Assembly (NCBI GenBank): GCA_030247855.1
Contig: JAPDRN010000189.1
Coordinates: forward strand, 1 to 45,348
Direction: 5' to 3'
DNA: 45,348 bases
Source: Knufia peltigerae
Lineage: Eukaryota; Ascomycota; Eurotiomycetes; Chaetothyriales; Trichomeriaceae
Shown: positions 38,327-45,348 of the stretch, piece after piece
Numbering within the stretch: position 1 is the stretch's first letter
How the letters are laid out: every line of letters begins with the position of its first letter
The notes under the pieces: generated by a model
What the model saw: only the letters and a program-made list of their open reading frames with translations
Databases searched by the model: none
Told to the model about the DNA's origin: nothing
Translations under genes and position numbers: made by a program

Positions 38327-39570
38327 CGGATACCCCTGTCTGGGCTGACCCAGGTGGCACGCTTGCCACGCCGCCTGAGCAGAGTCTTGGGCAGCGCCAC
38401 CAGCGTGGTGAACAGGCTGATCAACCAGTACGCCATCGGGTACCAGATGACCCAGAAATAGTTGCGGCCGATATGCGTTTCGTAACGCCTGTCGATGATC
38501 AGGCTGCTGGCGAACTGCAGCAGGCAGACCAGGGCCAGGATCACGCCATGCCATTGCGGCAGCAACGTATCGATGTACAGCGACGGCGGCATCGGGATGA
38601 ACTTGCCCACTGCCCACAGCAGGATGATCACCAGCATGGTGTAGGCCCACAGCACGCTGAGGATGTATTCCAGCAGCACGCCCCACATCCGCCGCTTGCG
38701 CCAGCTGAACAACGAAGCACCGTGGCGCAGAAGTACTTCCACGCCGCCCTGTGCCCAGCGCAGGCGCTGCCGCCACAGTCCCTTCAGTGTTTCCGGCATC
38801 AGGATGAAGCACAACGCGTTGGGCTCGTAACGGATGTCCCAATGATCCAGCTGCAGGCGCCAGCTGATGTCGATGTCCTCGGTGACCATGTCATCGGCCC
38901 AGTAGCCGATGCGGTGCAGGGCGGTGCGACGGAATGCGGCGATGACGCCGGACACGGTGAAGATGCGGCCGTAGACGCGTTGGGCGCGCTTGATCATGCC
39001 GATGATCGAGGAGAACTCCGCGACCTGCAGGCGGCCGAGCAGGGTGGAGCGGTTGCGGATGCGCGGGTTGCCGGTCACCGCGCCCACGCGCGGGCCGCTG
39101 GTCAGATGCCAGACCATCCAGTGCATGGCGAACTCTTCCAGCATGGCATCGCCGTCGATGCACACCAGGTATTCCGATCTCGCGGCCAGCGCGCCCATGC
39201 GCAACGCGTTGGCCTTGCCCAGGTTGCGGTCCAGATGGACCACGCGCAGGCGCGGATGAAGCGCTGCAAGCGCGTCCAGGCGGGTGCCGGTGTCGTCGGT
39301 GCTGCCATCGTTGATGGCGATCACCTCAAAGTCCGGGTAGCGCTGGGCCAGTGCCGCACCGAGGGTGTCGTCCAGGTTCGCCGATTCGTTGTGGCACGGG
39401 ATCAGCAGGCTGGCGAACGGATACTCCGCCATCGGGGGTGGGTCGTTGCGCGGCCGCGACTTCCGCTCACGGCGGAAGAAGTAGTACAGGCCGCCGGACA
39501 TCCAGAAGAACGCCATCACCATGGGGTAGAAGAAGGCGAACTGGAACATGGCGTTGAGCCACGGATTCAT
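38323..39570 (-). CDS. pgaC: Poly-beta-1,6-GlcNAc synthase PgaC
   Basis: A 415-residue family 2 glycosyltransferase in the inner membrane. An N-terminal span (about 8-30) precedes the catalytic domain with LIPCHNESANL, AINDGSTDDT, DGD, TEDIDISWR and QRLRWAQGG (the QxxRW motif). C-terminal spans follow (about residues 290-385). It polymerises GlcNAc from UDP-GlcNAc. ATG 39570 is chosen; a GTG two codons earlier abuts the pgaB stop and is possible. Confidence 0.95.
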   Translation of the reverse strand: MNPWLNAMFQFAFFYPMVMAFFWMSGGLYYFFRRERKSRPRNDPPPMAEYPFASLLIPCHNESANLDDTLGAALAQRYPDFEVIAINDGSTDDTGTRLDALAALHPRLRVVHLDRNLGKANALRMGALAARSEYLVCIDGDAMLEEFAMHWMVWHLTSGPRVGAVTGNPRIRNRSTLLGRLQVAEFSSIIGMIKRAQRVYGRIFTVSGVIAAFRRTALHRIGYWADDMVTEDIDISWRLQLDHWDIRYEPNALCFILMPETLKGLWRQRLRWAQGGVEVLLRHGASLFSWRKRRMWGVLLEYILSVLWAYTMLVIILLWAVGKFIPMPPSLYIDTLLPQWHGVILALVCLLQFASSLIIDRRYETHIGRNYFWVIWYPMAYWLISLFTTLVALPKTLLRRRGKRATWVSPDRGIR

Positions 39571-39577
39571 GTCCACG

Positions 39578-41485
39578 TCACTTCTCCGGATACGGGAAGT
39601 TGCGCGCGGACATCGCCGCGCGTGCATCCTGGGTCGACGGCTTGTCGGCGATGAAATCGTCCGGGTACCACGCGAAATGACGCACGCCCTGCGCCTGCAG
39701 GCGGCGGATCTGCGCGCGCAGCTGTTCGCCACTGATCGGCGTCTGCGTGCGCCAGTCCACGGTCTGCAGCTCGAACATCGTGTGCTTCAGGTCCGGGTCG
39801 TGCTCGCGCACTGCCACCACCAGGCGGTCCATCCAGCGCTGGGGACGGCGGCTGCCTTCCATCCACGGCATCGCCATCAGTGCGGTACGGTCGTAGGCCT
39901 GGTTGAACAGGTCCAGGCGCTGGGCGAACCATGCCGCACTCTGCGGCTCCAGTACCGGCTGCGCGTACAGGTTGCGCACGGTGCCCAGCTTGGGACGCCA
40001 GCGTTGTGCGCTGTCACGCAGTTCGAGGGTGAAATCGATCAGCGCCTGGGTGCGGCCGCCATCGCTACCTTCCTGTGGCAGCTGCGCCAGTTCGGTATCG
40101 CGTACGTAGCCGTCATCATGGAACAGCAGGCCTTCGAAGTACGAATTGATTGCCAGGTCTTCGTAGATGTCCTTGATGATCTGCCGTGCCTGTGGCTTGG
40201 TGAAATCCAGGCGGTACATGCCATCGCGTTCCGGGCTCTGGATGCCCAGCGCCGCACGCTGCGCAGCATCGGGCAGTTCATAGCCCAGCACCGGCAGCCA
40301 CGCGTAGACCTTCACCCCGGCACGGGTTTTCAGCTGCCAGGCGACGCGGTTGAACAGGTCCGCGCGCATCGGCAGGTGGCGGTTCGGGAAGTACAGGGCA
40401 TCGGCGGTGTTGTTGCCGTCAGGATCGGCGAAGGCCTGCAGGTAGACATGGGTCGGGCCGATCCGCTTCACCCGCTCGATCAGTGCATCCAGGTTGCGCG
40501 CCTGCTGGGCCGGGTCGCTGTCGTAGACCGAGTCCATATCGATCTGCAGTGCACGGGTGCCGTCCAGATTGACGTTGCGACGCAGCTCGAAGGCCAGCGA
40601 AGTGATGTTCGGATTGCTGGTCACCAGCAGGCGTGCCAGGCCATGCAGGTCGGCGGTCACCGGCGTGCTGCGTCCTTCCAGGTCGAAGGACACCGGCATG
40701 CCCAGTTGCTCGGCGATGTCGTTGCTCAACTGGTTGTAGGCGGCATAGGGCCAGACGATCGCTTTCGGGCGCACACCCAGTTCCTTCTCGATGCGCTGCA
40801 CGCTGCGGCCGAGATCATCGCGCAGACGCTTCTCATACTCCTGCGCGCTTTCATAGCGCCGCGCCTTGGGGTCGTAGATGCGGGTGATCACAGCCGGAGT
40901 CTGGTTGCCCTGCGGGTTGGACTGCACGCCGTGGTGCAGGTTGTCGGTATGGCTGGCCAGTTCGATCAGGCCGCTGGCCTGCATCTCGCGCAGCTGGTCC
41001 CAGGTCAGGAAATCATCGTGGCCGAAGGGACGGTAGCCGTAGTCGATGGTGCGGCCTGGTGCCATGTCCACGTAGTCGGTGATCACCGCCACCAGCGCCG
41101 GATAGTTGTACGCACGCAGCAACGGATACACACGGCTGTACACGCTGCGCAGGCCGTCGTCGAAGGTCAGCAGCACCGGCCGCGGGGGCAGTTTCGCTTC
41201 ACCACGCGAAGCCTTGACCAGCTGCGACAGCGACACCGGGTGATAGCCATGGGCGGACAGCCAGTCCAGGTGCGCGGCAAAGTTCTGCGTGCTGACCGCG
41301 TAGGCGTCGGCATCGGATTTCTCGAGCACATCATCGCGCACGTCGTGGTAGCTGAGGACCAGCAGGCCGTTGTCGGCTGCGTCCAGTTCCGCAGCCGAAC
41401 TGGCGCGTTGGGCCGCGGCGGGCAGGGCCAGGGCCAGCAGCGCCAGCAGCAGTACGGTCGTCAGGTTGCGAAGCATCCGTTCCAT
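39578..41485 (-). CDS. pgaB: Poly-beta-1,6-GlcNAc N-deacetylase PgaB
   Basis: A 635-residue periplasmic protein. The N-terminal polysaccharide deacetylase domain shows LSYHDV, LLTFDDGLRS and ASHTDNLHH (metal-binding Asp/His). The C-terminal glycoside hydrolase-like domain has EGLLFHDDGYVRD with its catalytic Asp pair. It partly deacetylates the polymer so it can be exported. Unlike E. coli PgaB, no lipobox Cys is seen: the signal peptide ends LALPAAAQ, so it is probably soluble. The start is 1 bp after the pgaA stop. Confidence 0.94.
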   Translation of the reverse strand: MERMLRNLTTVLLLALLALALPAAAQRASSAAELDAADNGLLVLSYHDVRDDVLEKSDADAYAVSTQNFAAHLDWLSAHGYHPVSLSQLVKASRGEAKLPPRPVLLTFDDGLRSVYSRVYPLLRAYNYPALVAVITDYVDMAPGRTIDYGYRPFGHDDFLTWDQLREMQASGLIELASHTDNLHHGVQSNPQGNQTPAVITRIYDPKARRYESAQEYEKRLRDDLGRSVQRIEKELGVRPKAIVWPYAAYNQLSNDIAEQLGMPVSFDLEGRSTPVTADLHGLARLLVTSNPNITSLAFELRRNVNLDGTRALQIDMDSVYDSDPAQQARNLDALIERVKRIGPTHVYLQAFADPDGNNTADALYFPNRHLPMRADLFNRVAWQLKTRAGVKVYAWLPVLGYELPDAAQRAALGIQSPERDGMYRLDFTKPQARQIIKDIYEDLAINSYFEGLLFHDDGYVRDTELAQLPQEGSDGGRTQALIDFTLELRDSAQRWRPKLGTVRNLYAQPVLEPQSAAWFAQRLDLFNQAYDRTALMAMPWMEGSRRPQRWMDRLVVAVREHDPDLKHTMFELQTVDWRTQTPISGEQLRAQIRRLQAQGVRHFAWYPDDFIADKPSTQDARAAMSARNFPYPEK

Positions 41486-41486
41486 C

Positions 41487-43526
41487 TCATTCTCCCCAGC
41501 GCAGCGCGGCATCGAAGCCGATATGTCGTTCACGTTGGCCGTCGTAGACCGGCCGCGACCAACTCACGCCGTACTCGAGGATCCGCCCTTGATCGAACTG
41601 CCATTCGTGGCGGTAGGCCACGGTCGGAATGATTGAACTGCCAAAGCCCTCCTGCCAGTAGTTGCCGACGGACACCGTCAGGCGATGGCGGAAGTGGCGC
41701 TCGTAATGGCGCCACAGCTGCTGGTCGATGCGCAGGCCCACTTCCACCGAGCGGTCCCGCGAAGGGTTGAAGTACGGTGCGTCGTCGCGGCTGCCACGGC
41801 TGGTGTAGACACTGCCCAGGCCATCGATCAACAGGCGGGGGCGGGTCAACAACCGCTGTTCGATCGCACTGTTCAGCGTATCGCGGCGATTGCCATCGTC
41901 GTAACGGAACTGGCTGCCGCCGAAACTCCAGTGGGTACGTTCGTTGCGGGTGTAGTCCACTGCAACCGCAATGCTGTCGGCGGTGATGCCGGCCACGCGT
42001 GCCTGCATCGAGGCTTCGGGGTCATTGCGGGCGGCCGTTACGCCGGCATGCCAGCGGTCGTTGAACTGCCAGCCGAAGCCGCCGCGCAGGCCGGTATCGC
42101 CGATGCTGTCGTTGGGGCGCATCACCGCCGCCTCGGCATCGAGGCGGTCGAAGCGGTAGCGCACGCCGGCACCGATCCACAGCGGATCGATATCCTGATC
42201 CTGGAAAGTAACCGAACGGCGGTCGGCGAAGGCGAACAGGCGCCAGCGGTCGTTGAGCACCGGCGAGGCGACTTCCATGCCGTAGTGCAGGTCGTCGTTG
42301 CCCAGCGGCGAGGTGCCACCACCGCCGGAACTGCGGCCGCCCTCGACCTTGGCCAACAGCTGCCAGCCGCGATGGGCGCGCCAGTCGCGGTCCATGCGCT
42401 GCACTGCCGGCTGGCTTGGATAGCGGGCCAGCAGGTCGTCATGCAGCGGTCGCGCCAGGTCGTCGCGTTGCAGCTGCACGTATGATTCGTACATGCCCAG
42501 GCGCGGCGCGATGTCACGCGGGTCCAGGGTGTAGGCCATCTGGTGGCGTTCCAGGGCGCGCCGTGGCCAGCCGCGCATCTGGTAGACACTGCCCAGTGAA
42601 GTCTGCAGGCTGCCATTACCCGGGCCGACGTCGACCAGCGCTTCCAGTTCGCGCTGGGCCGTGGGTAGGTCGCCGCTGTAGGCCCGCACCATCGCCAGGT
42701 TCAGGTCGGCCTCGTAACGCGCCCAGTTCTCGAACGGGGTCTTGCCGCCGCCCCAGCGCCAGGCCGGTTCGTCCTTCTGCCAGGCCTGCAGGTAGCCCAC
42801 CGCCTTCTCCGCCTGCTCGGTTTCCAGATTGGCATAGGCCAGCTCCGAGCGTGACTCGAAGCGCGAGGGATCGTTCTTTGCGGCGGCCTCCAGCAATGGG
42901 ATGGCCTCTTCCGGGTTCTGGGTGGCCATCAGCGAGTCGCCGACCGCCGGCAGTACGTAATCGGGCAAGGCCTGGCCTTCGCGCTGCAGCGCCCGGGCCT
43001 CGTCGCGCACCTGCGCATGGCGGGCCAAACGGTTGAGCAGGATCAGCCGGTCCATGCGGATCCGCAGCGGCGCCTGCGCCTGTGTTGTGCCATCGCGCTC
43101 GACGTACCGCTCCATTTCCGCCAGCGAAGCCTCGGCCTCGTCCAGCCGGGTGTCTTCGGTTTGGCCGTAGGCCAAGCTCCAGTTGACCAGCTTGGCCACA
43201 TAGTTGGCCTCCAGCCGCGCTTTCTGGTCCTGGTCGAACAGGTTGGGCCGGGCCTGATAGAGCCGCCAAGCGCGATGGGCATTGCCGATGTCACCCAGGG
43301 TCAGTACCTGCAGCTTGTACAGCAGGTCGTCGTTGGGCTCGCGCAGCTGCGCCCGCTCGATAGCCGCCAGGGCATCGACCCAGCGCGCCTGGTCACGGTA
43401 GTGGCCGATTTCGGCGAGCCGGTCGGCGCGCGTGGTCGCGGTGGGCGGCGAGGCCGCGTGGGCCCAGCACGCCAGAGTGGCGCAGGCCAGACCGACGCAC
43501 AGCGCCAGCGGACGGTGAACAACCAT
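41487..43526 (-). CDS. pgaA: Poly-beta-1,6-GlcNAc export porin PgaA
   Basis: A 679-residue outer-membrane protein. A signal peptide ends at AHA-ASPPTA (about residue 25). TPR-type helices fill about residues 35-390 (for example the YKLQVLTLGDIGNAHRAWRL region), and a C-terminal beta barrel follows. It exports the deacetylated polymer. It is shorter than E. coli PgaA (about 800) and ends LRWGE, lacking the usual terminal aromatic. A strong ribosome-binding site AGGGGG precedes ATG 43526. First gene of pgaABCD. Confidence 0.9.
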   Translation of the reverse strand: MVVHRPLALCVGLACATLACWAHAASPPTATTRADRLAEIGHYRDQARWVDALAAIERAQLREPNDDLLYKLQVLTLGDIGNAHRAWRLYQARPNLFDQDQKARLEANYVAKLVNWSLAYGQTEDTRLDEAEASLAEMERYVERDGTTQAQAPLRIRMDRLILLNRLARHAQVRDEARALQREGQALPDYVLPAVGDSLMATQNPEEAIPLLEAAAKNDPSRFESRSELAYANLETEQAEKAVGYLQAWQKDEPAWRWGGGKTPFENWARYEADLNLAMVRAYSGDLPTAQRELEALVDVGPGNGSLQTSLGSVYQMRGWPRRALERHQMAYTLDPRDIAPRLGMYESYVQLQRDDLARPLHDDLLARYPSQPAVQRMDRDWRAHRGWQLLAKVEGGRSSGGGGTSPLGNDDLHYGMEVASPVLNDRWRLFAFADRRSVTFQDQDIDPLWIGAGVRYRFDRLDAEAAVMRPNDSIGDTGLRGGFGWQFNDRWHAGVTAARNDPEASMQARVAGITADSIAVAVDYTRNERTHWSFGGSQFRYDDGNRRDTLNSAIEQRLLTRPRLLIDGLGSVYTSRGSRDDAPYFNPSRDRSVEVGLRIDQQLWRHYERHFRHRLTVSVGNYWQEGFGSSIIPTVAYRHEWQFDQGRILEYGVSWSRPVYDGQRERHIGFDAALRWGE

Positions 43527-43567
43527 GAGACCCCCTAAGCATCCATACCTGAACGATTCGTCAAAAA

Positions 43568-43583
43568 TGTGACGCACATCACA
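43568..43583. promoter_or_regulatory. CRP/Clp-type binding site upstream of pgaA
   Basis: TGTGACGCACATCACA is a perfect TGTGA-N6-TCACA dyad, ending 42 bp before the pgaA ATG. In Xanthomonadaceae the CRP-like regulator Clp uses this consensus and its DNA binding is blocked by c-di-GMP. TATGGA (43547-43542, minus strand) is a possible -10, which would put the site near -40. Confidence 0.75.
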
Positions 43584-43899
43584 TGCCAACGATAACCGGT
43601 GCGTTGCCAATGCGCCAACTTCCTATCCGTACCTGGTTGACGAAAAGTCCTTGCAGGACCGGCCAGTCCTGCTGCAACTGGTCTTCCCGGCTAGGTGCTT
43701 TGGTGCCTGCGACCATGCCAGCCAGCGGCAACGTGGCGCCGTCCCCCCGGTGTGCGGCGCGTTGCAGGGTCGGTTCTGGACACGAAACGGGTCAGCTTTG
43801 GACACGCTACGTCACCCGCTGCGGTGGCGGTGTGTAGATCGTGGTAGTGGGGTGTGCGGGTCCAGCTTCACGGCGGCGGGCGTCAGCCCGCCGGTCCGG
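43584..43899. other. Spacer between pgaA and the CynX-type gene
   Basis: Short ORFs here are not convincing. Two direct repeats TGGACACG (43777-43784 and 43799-43806) lie 22 bp apart around GGGTCAGCTT. They resemble terminal sequences left by IS481-like elements, but no transposase remains. A GGCGGGCG/CGCCCGCC-like hairpin near 43872-43892 lies just past the MFS stop and may end that transcript. Confidence 0.4.
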
Positions 43900-45105
43900 T
43901 CACCACAGGTCTTCCAGCTTGCGCGGCTTGCAGGCCACCCACGAGGCGCACAGCATCAGCACTGCACAGCCGAACAGGAAGGCGAAGGGCAGGGTCCAGC
44001 CCTCGCTGACGGTGTGCAGCCAGCCGACCAGGAACGGGCCCAGGCAGCTGAAGCTGTAGCCCACGCCCTGCATGAAGCCGGACAAGGCCGCAGAGCCCGT
44101 GGGGGTGCGCGTGCGCAGATTGATCAGGGTCAGCGCCAGCGGGAAAGTGGATGGCCCCACGCCCAGCAGGCAGGCCCACAGCAACGGCGCCTTCATCGGG
44201 GCGAACAGCAGGCCGGCGAAGGCGATGACGAAGGCGGAGAAGCCGATCAGCACCAGCGGGAAGGGATTCTGCAGGCGCACCGCGAGCGATGGGATCACTA
44301 GCGATGGCAGCAGGCCCAGTGCCGAAAACACCGCGACCATCACCCCGCCGAAGGCGGGCGTGGCGCCGGCTTCGACCACGATGCGCGGCAGCCAGGTGAA
44401 CATCGAATAGGTCATCAACGAGGTCATGCCGAACATCAGCGTCATGCTCCAGCCCAACGACGTACGCCAGACCTTGCCGTGCGGCTGCGCGGTGGGATCG
44501 CTGCTGTCCAGCACGGGCTTGGGCGCACTGCGCGCCAACAGCATCCATGGCAGGGTCGCAGCCAGTGCCAGCAGCGCCCACATGCCCAGCGACACCCGCC
44601 AGCCTGCGGCGTTGGCCACTGGCACCGCCAACAGCGCCGGCATCATCGTGCCCAGCTGCAGCACGCTGATGTACAGCGTGCTCATGGTGCCGACCTTGTT
44701 GGCGAAGTAGCGCTTCACCAACGGCGGCACCACCACGTTGCCGATGCCCATGCCCGCCAGTGCGATCACCGAGCCCAGCAGCAGGGTGCCGACATTGCCG
44801 GCGCTGGAGCGCAGCAGCAGGCCGGCGGCAGCCATCAGCATTGCCAGCAGGGTGGTGCGCTCAAGGCCCAGGCGTCGTGCCAGCGCCGGGGTGGCGACGC
44901 CGAACAGTGCGAACGACGCGGTCGGCAGCATGCCCAGCACGCCGGTCATGGTGGTGCCGAAGCCGAACTGCTGGCCCAGCACGTCCAGCAGCGGGGTGAT
45001 CGAGGTGACCGCAGTACGCAGGTTGATCGCCGCCAGCAGGATCGCGGCGAACGCCAGCAGGCGGCCGTGCAGCAGCGATGGCGAAGCAGAGGTGGGGGAC
45101 GTCAT
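43900..45105 (-). CDS. CynX/NimT family MFS transporter
   Basis: A 401-residue inner-membrane transporter with about twelve spans. INLRTAVTSITPLLDVLGQQ at the start and the GTLLLGSVIALAGMGIGNVVVPPLVKRYF stretch are typical of CynX-type permeases. FMQGVGYSFSCLGPFLVGWL near the end is also family-like. CynX is linked to cyanate and NimT to nitroimidazole export; no cyanase gene is here, so the substrate is open. ATG 45105 has a good AAGGAG ribosome-binding site. A 22-bp dyad operator lies 21 bp upstream. Confidence 0.87.
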   Translation of the reverse strand: MTSPTSASPSLLHGRLLAFAAILLAAINLRTAVTSITPLLDVLGQQFGFGTTMTGVLGMLPTASFALFGVATPALARRLGLERTTLLAMLMAAAGLLLRSSAGNVGTLLLGSVIALAGMGIGNVVVPPLVKRYFANKVGTMSTLYISVLQLGTMMPALLAVPVANAAGWRVSLGMWALLALAATLPWMLLARSAPKPVLDSSDPTAQPHGKVWRTSLGWSMTLMFGMTSLMTYSMFTWLPRIVVEAGATPAFGGVMVAVFSALGLLPSLVIPSLAVRLQNPFPLVLIGFSAFVIAFAGLLFAPMKAPLLWACLLGVGPSTFPLALTLINLRTRTPTGSAALSGFMQGVGYSFSCLGPFLVGWLHTVSEGWTLPFAFLFGCAVLMLCASWVACKPRKLEDLW

Positions 45106-45126
45106 GCGGTGCTCCTTGCAGGTGGC

Positions 45127-45148
45127 GCACGTCATGCAGATGACGTGC
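45127..45148. promoter_or_regulatory. Dyad operator upstream of the CynX-type gene
   Basis: Perfect 9-bp arms GCACGTCAT (45127-45135) and ATGACGTGC (45140-45148) separated by four bases. ACGTCATGC recurs at 45100-45108, across the start codon. This looks like a repressor site. No regulator gene is within the window. Confidence 0.55.
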
Positions 45149-45291
45149 AGCGCCCGCACCGGACGGGGCCGGTGTGGCAGGTGGGGGAGAGGCGGTCATT
45201 GTACGTGGCCGGCTGCGTAAGGTCCTCGACCCCGGTGCGGGGCGGCACGTGGCTGATGGCGGCGTAGCTGGGGGTGCCGGATTGCAGGCAC

Positions 45292-45324
45292 AAAAAAACC
45301 CGGAGGACAGTGATGTCTTCCAGG
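45292..45324 (-). terminator. Intrinsic terminator of a gene beyond the right edge
   Basis: On the minus strand a 10-11-bp imperfect hairpin (45324-45299) is followed by seven U (45298-45292). It is preceded by ACCAC-TTCG-GTGGT at 45348-45335. It must end a minus-strand transcript whose body lies outside this window. Confidence 0.75.
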
Positions 45325-45348
45325 CTTCTTGGTGACCACCGAAGTGGT

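Noticed and set aside
37351..38461. Frames of 181 and 299 codons across the proA-pgaD spacer
   Set aside because: They are built from family 1 palindromes and SMAG units, then run antisense through pgaD.
43623..43837. Short frames between pgaA and the CynX-type gene on both strands
   Set aside because: No ribosome-binding site, no conserved domain and an unusual amino-acid mix; only the direct repeats were kept as a weak note.
1..45348. tRNA, rRNA, prophage, insertion sequence and toxin-antitoxin genes
   Set aside because: None could be recognised on either strand.

Overview
The window is GC-rich chromosomal DNA of a Stenotrophomonas-type gammaproteobacterium (Xanthomonadaceae, most likely the S. 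maltophilia complex). Three things point there: the Xanthomonadales form of arginine synthesis (acetylornithine carbamoyltransferase, acetylcitrulline deacetylase, fused NAG synthase/kinase); many GTAG-headed short palindromes of the SMAG/REP family; and near-complete use of G/C at third codon positions. No phage, insertion sequence, CRISPR array, tRNA or rRNA gene was found.

Layout. 1-4000: tail of an upstream gene, mutL, a DUF1684 lipoprotein and a TraB/GumN-family protein. 4059-6462 (minus): gluQ, phbB and phaR (tRNA modification and polyhydroxybutyrate). 6556-9789: htpX, a repeat-filled spacer, suhB (minus) and trmJ. 9836-12329: two tiny ORFs chained by ATGA overlaps to a GGDEF-EAL protein. 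12399-14103: epmB divergent from efp. 14323-17817: mtaD, ubiG, mupP and a phytoene-synthase-like protein. 17907-20357 (minus): yidD, pyrC and an M23 peptidase. 20631-21851: a cysteine-poor DksA with a long Lys/Ala/Pro tail. 22579-25705 (minus): cysS, sufE and an MFS transporter. 25893-37275: a secreted protein, then a ten-gene arginine/proline run (argF', argG, argE', argAB, a GNAT gene, argC, argH, a yciI-like gene, proB, proA). 37835-43526 (minus): pgaABCD for poly-N-acetylglucosamine. 43900-45105 (minus): a CynX-type MFS transporter.

Regulation is the most interesting layer. The argF' leader carries a 33-codon ORF with clustered Arg codons whose last bases can pair with the 5' arm of an intrinsic terminator, which is the layout of a ribosome-mediated attenuator. 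pgaABCD has a perfect TGTGA-N6-TCACA site for a CRP/Clp-type regulator. phaR has two 12-bp TGC/GCA palindromes 22 bp apart upstream. htpX has a candidate heat-shock promoter.

The spacers at 7.5-8.0, 21.9-22.5 and 37.3-37.8 kb hold two larger repeat families built from hairpins. Copies differ in sequence but keep base pairing through compensatory changes, so structure appears to be what is conserved. One family forms a long stem with two hairpins at its tip (three copies). The other has a TTTCTTTG hairpin plus a branched domain (three copies). These two families and the arg leader are the best candidates for undescribed biology.
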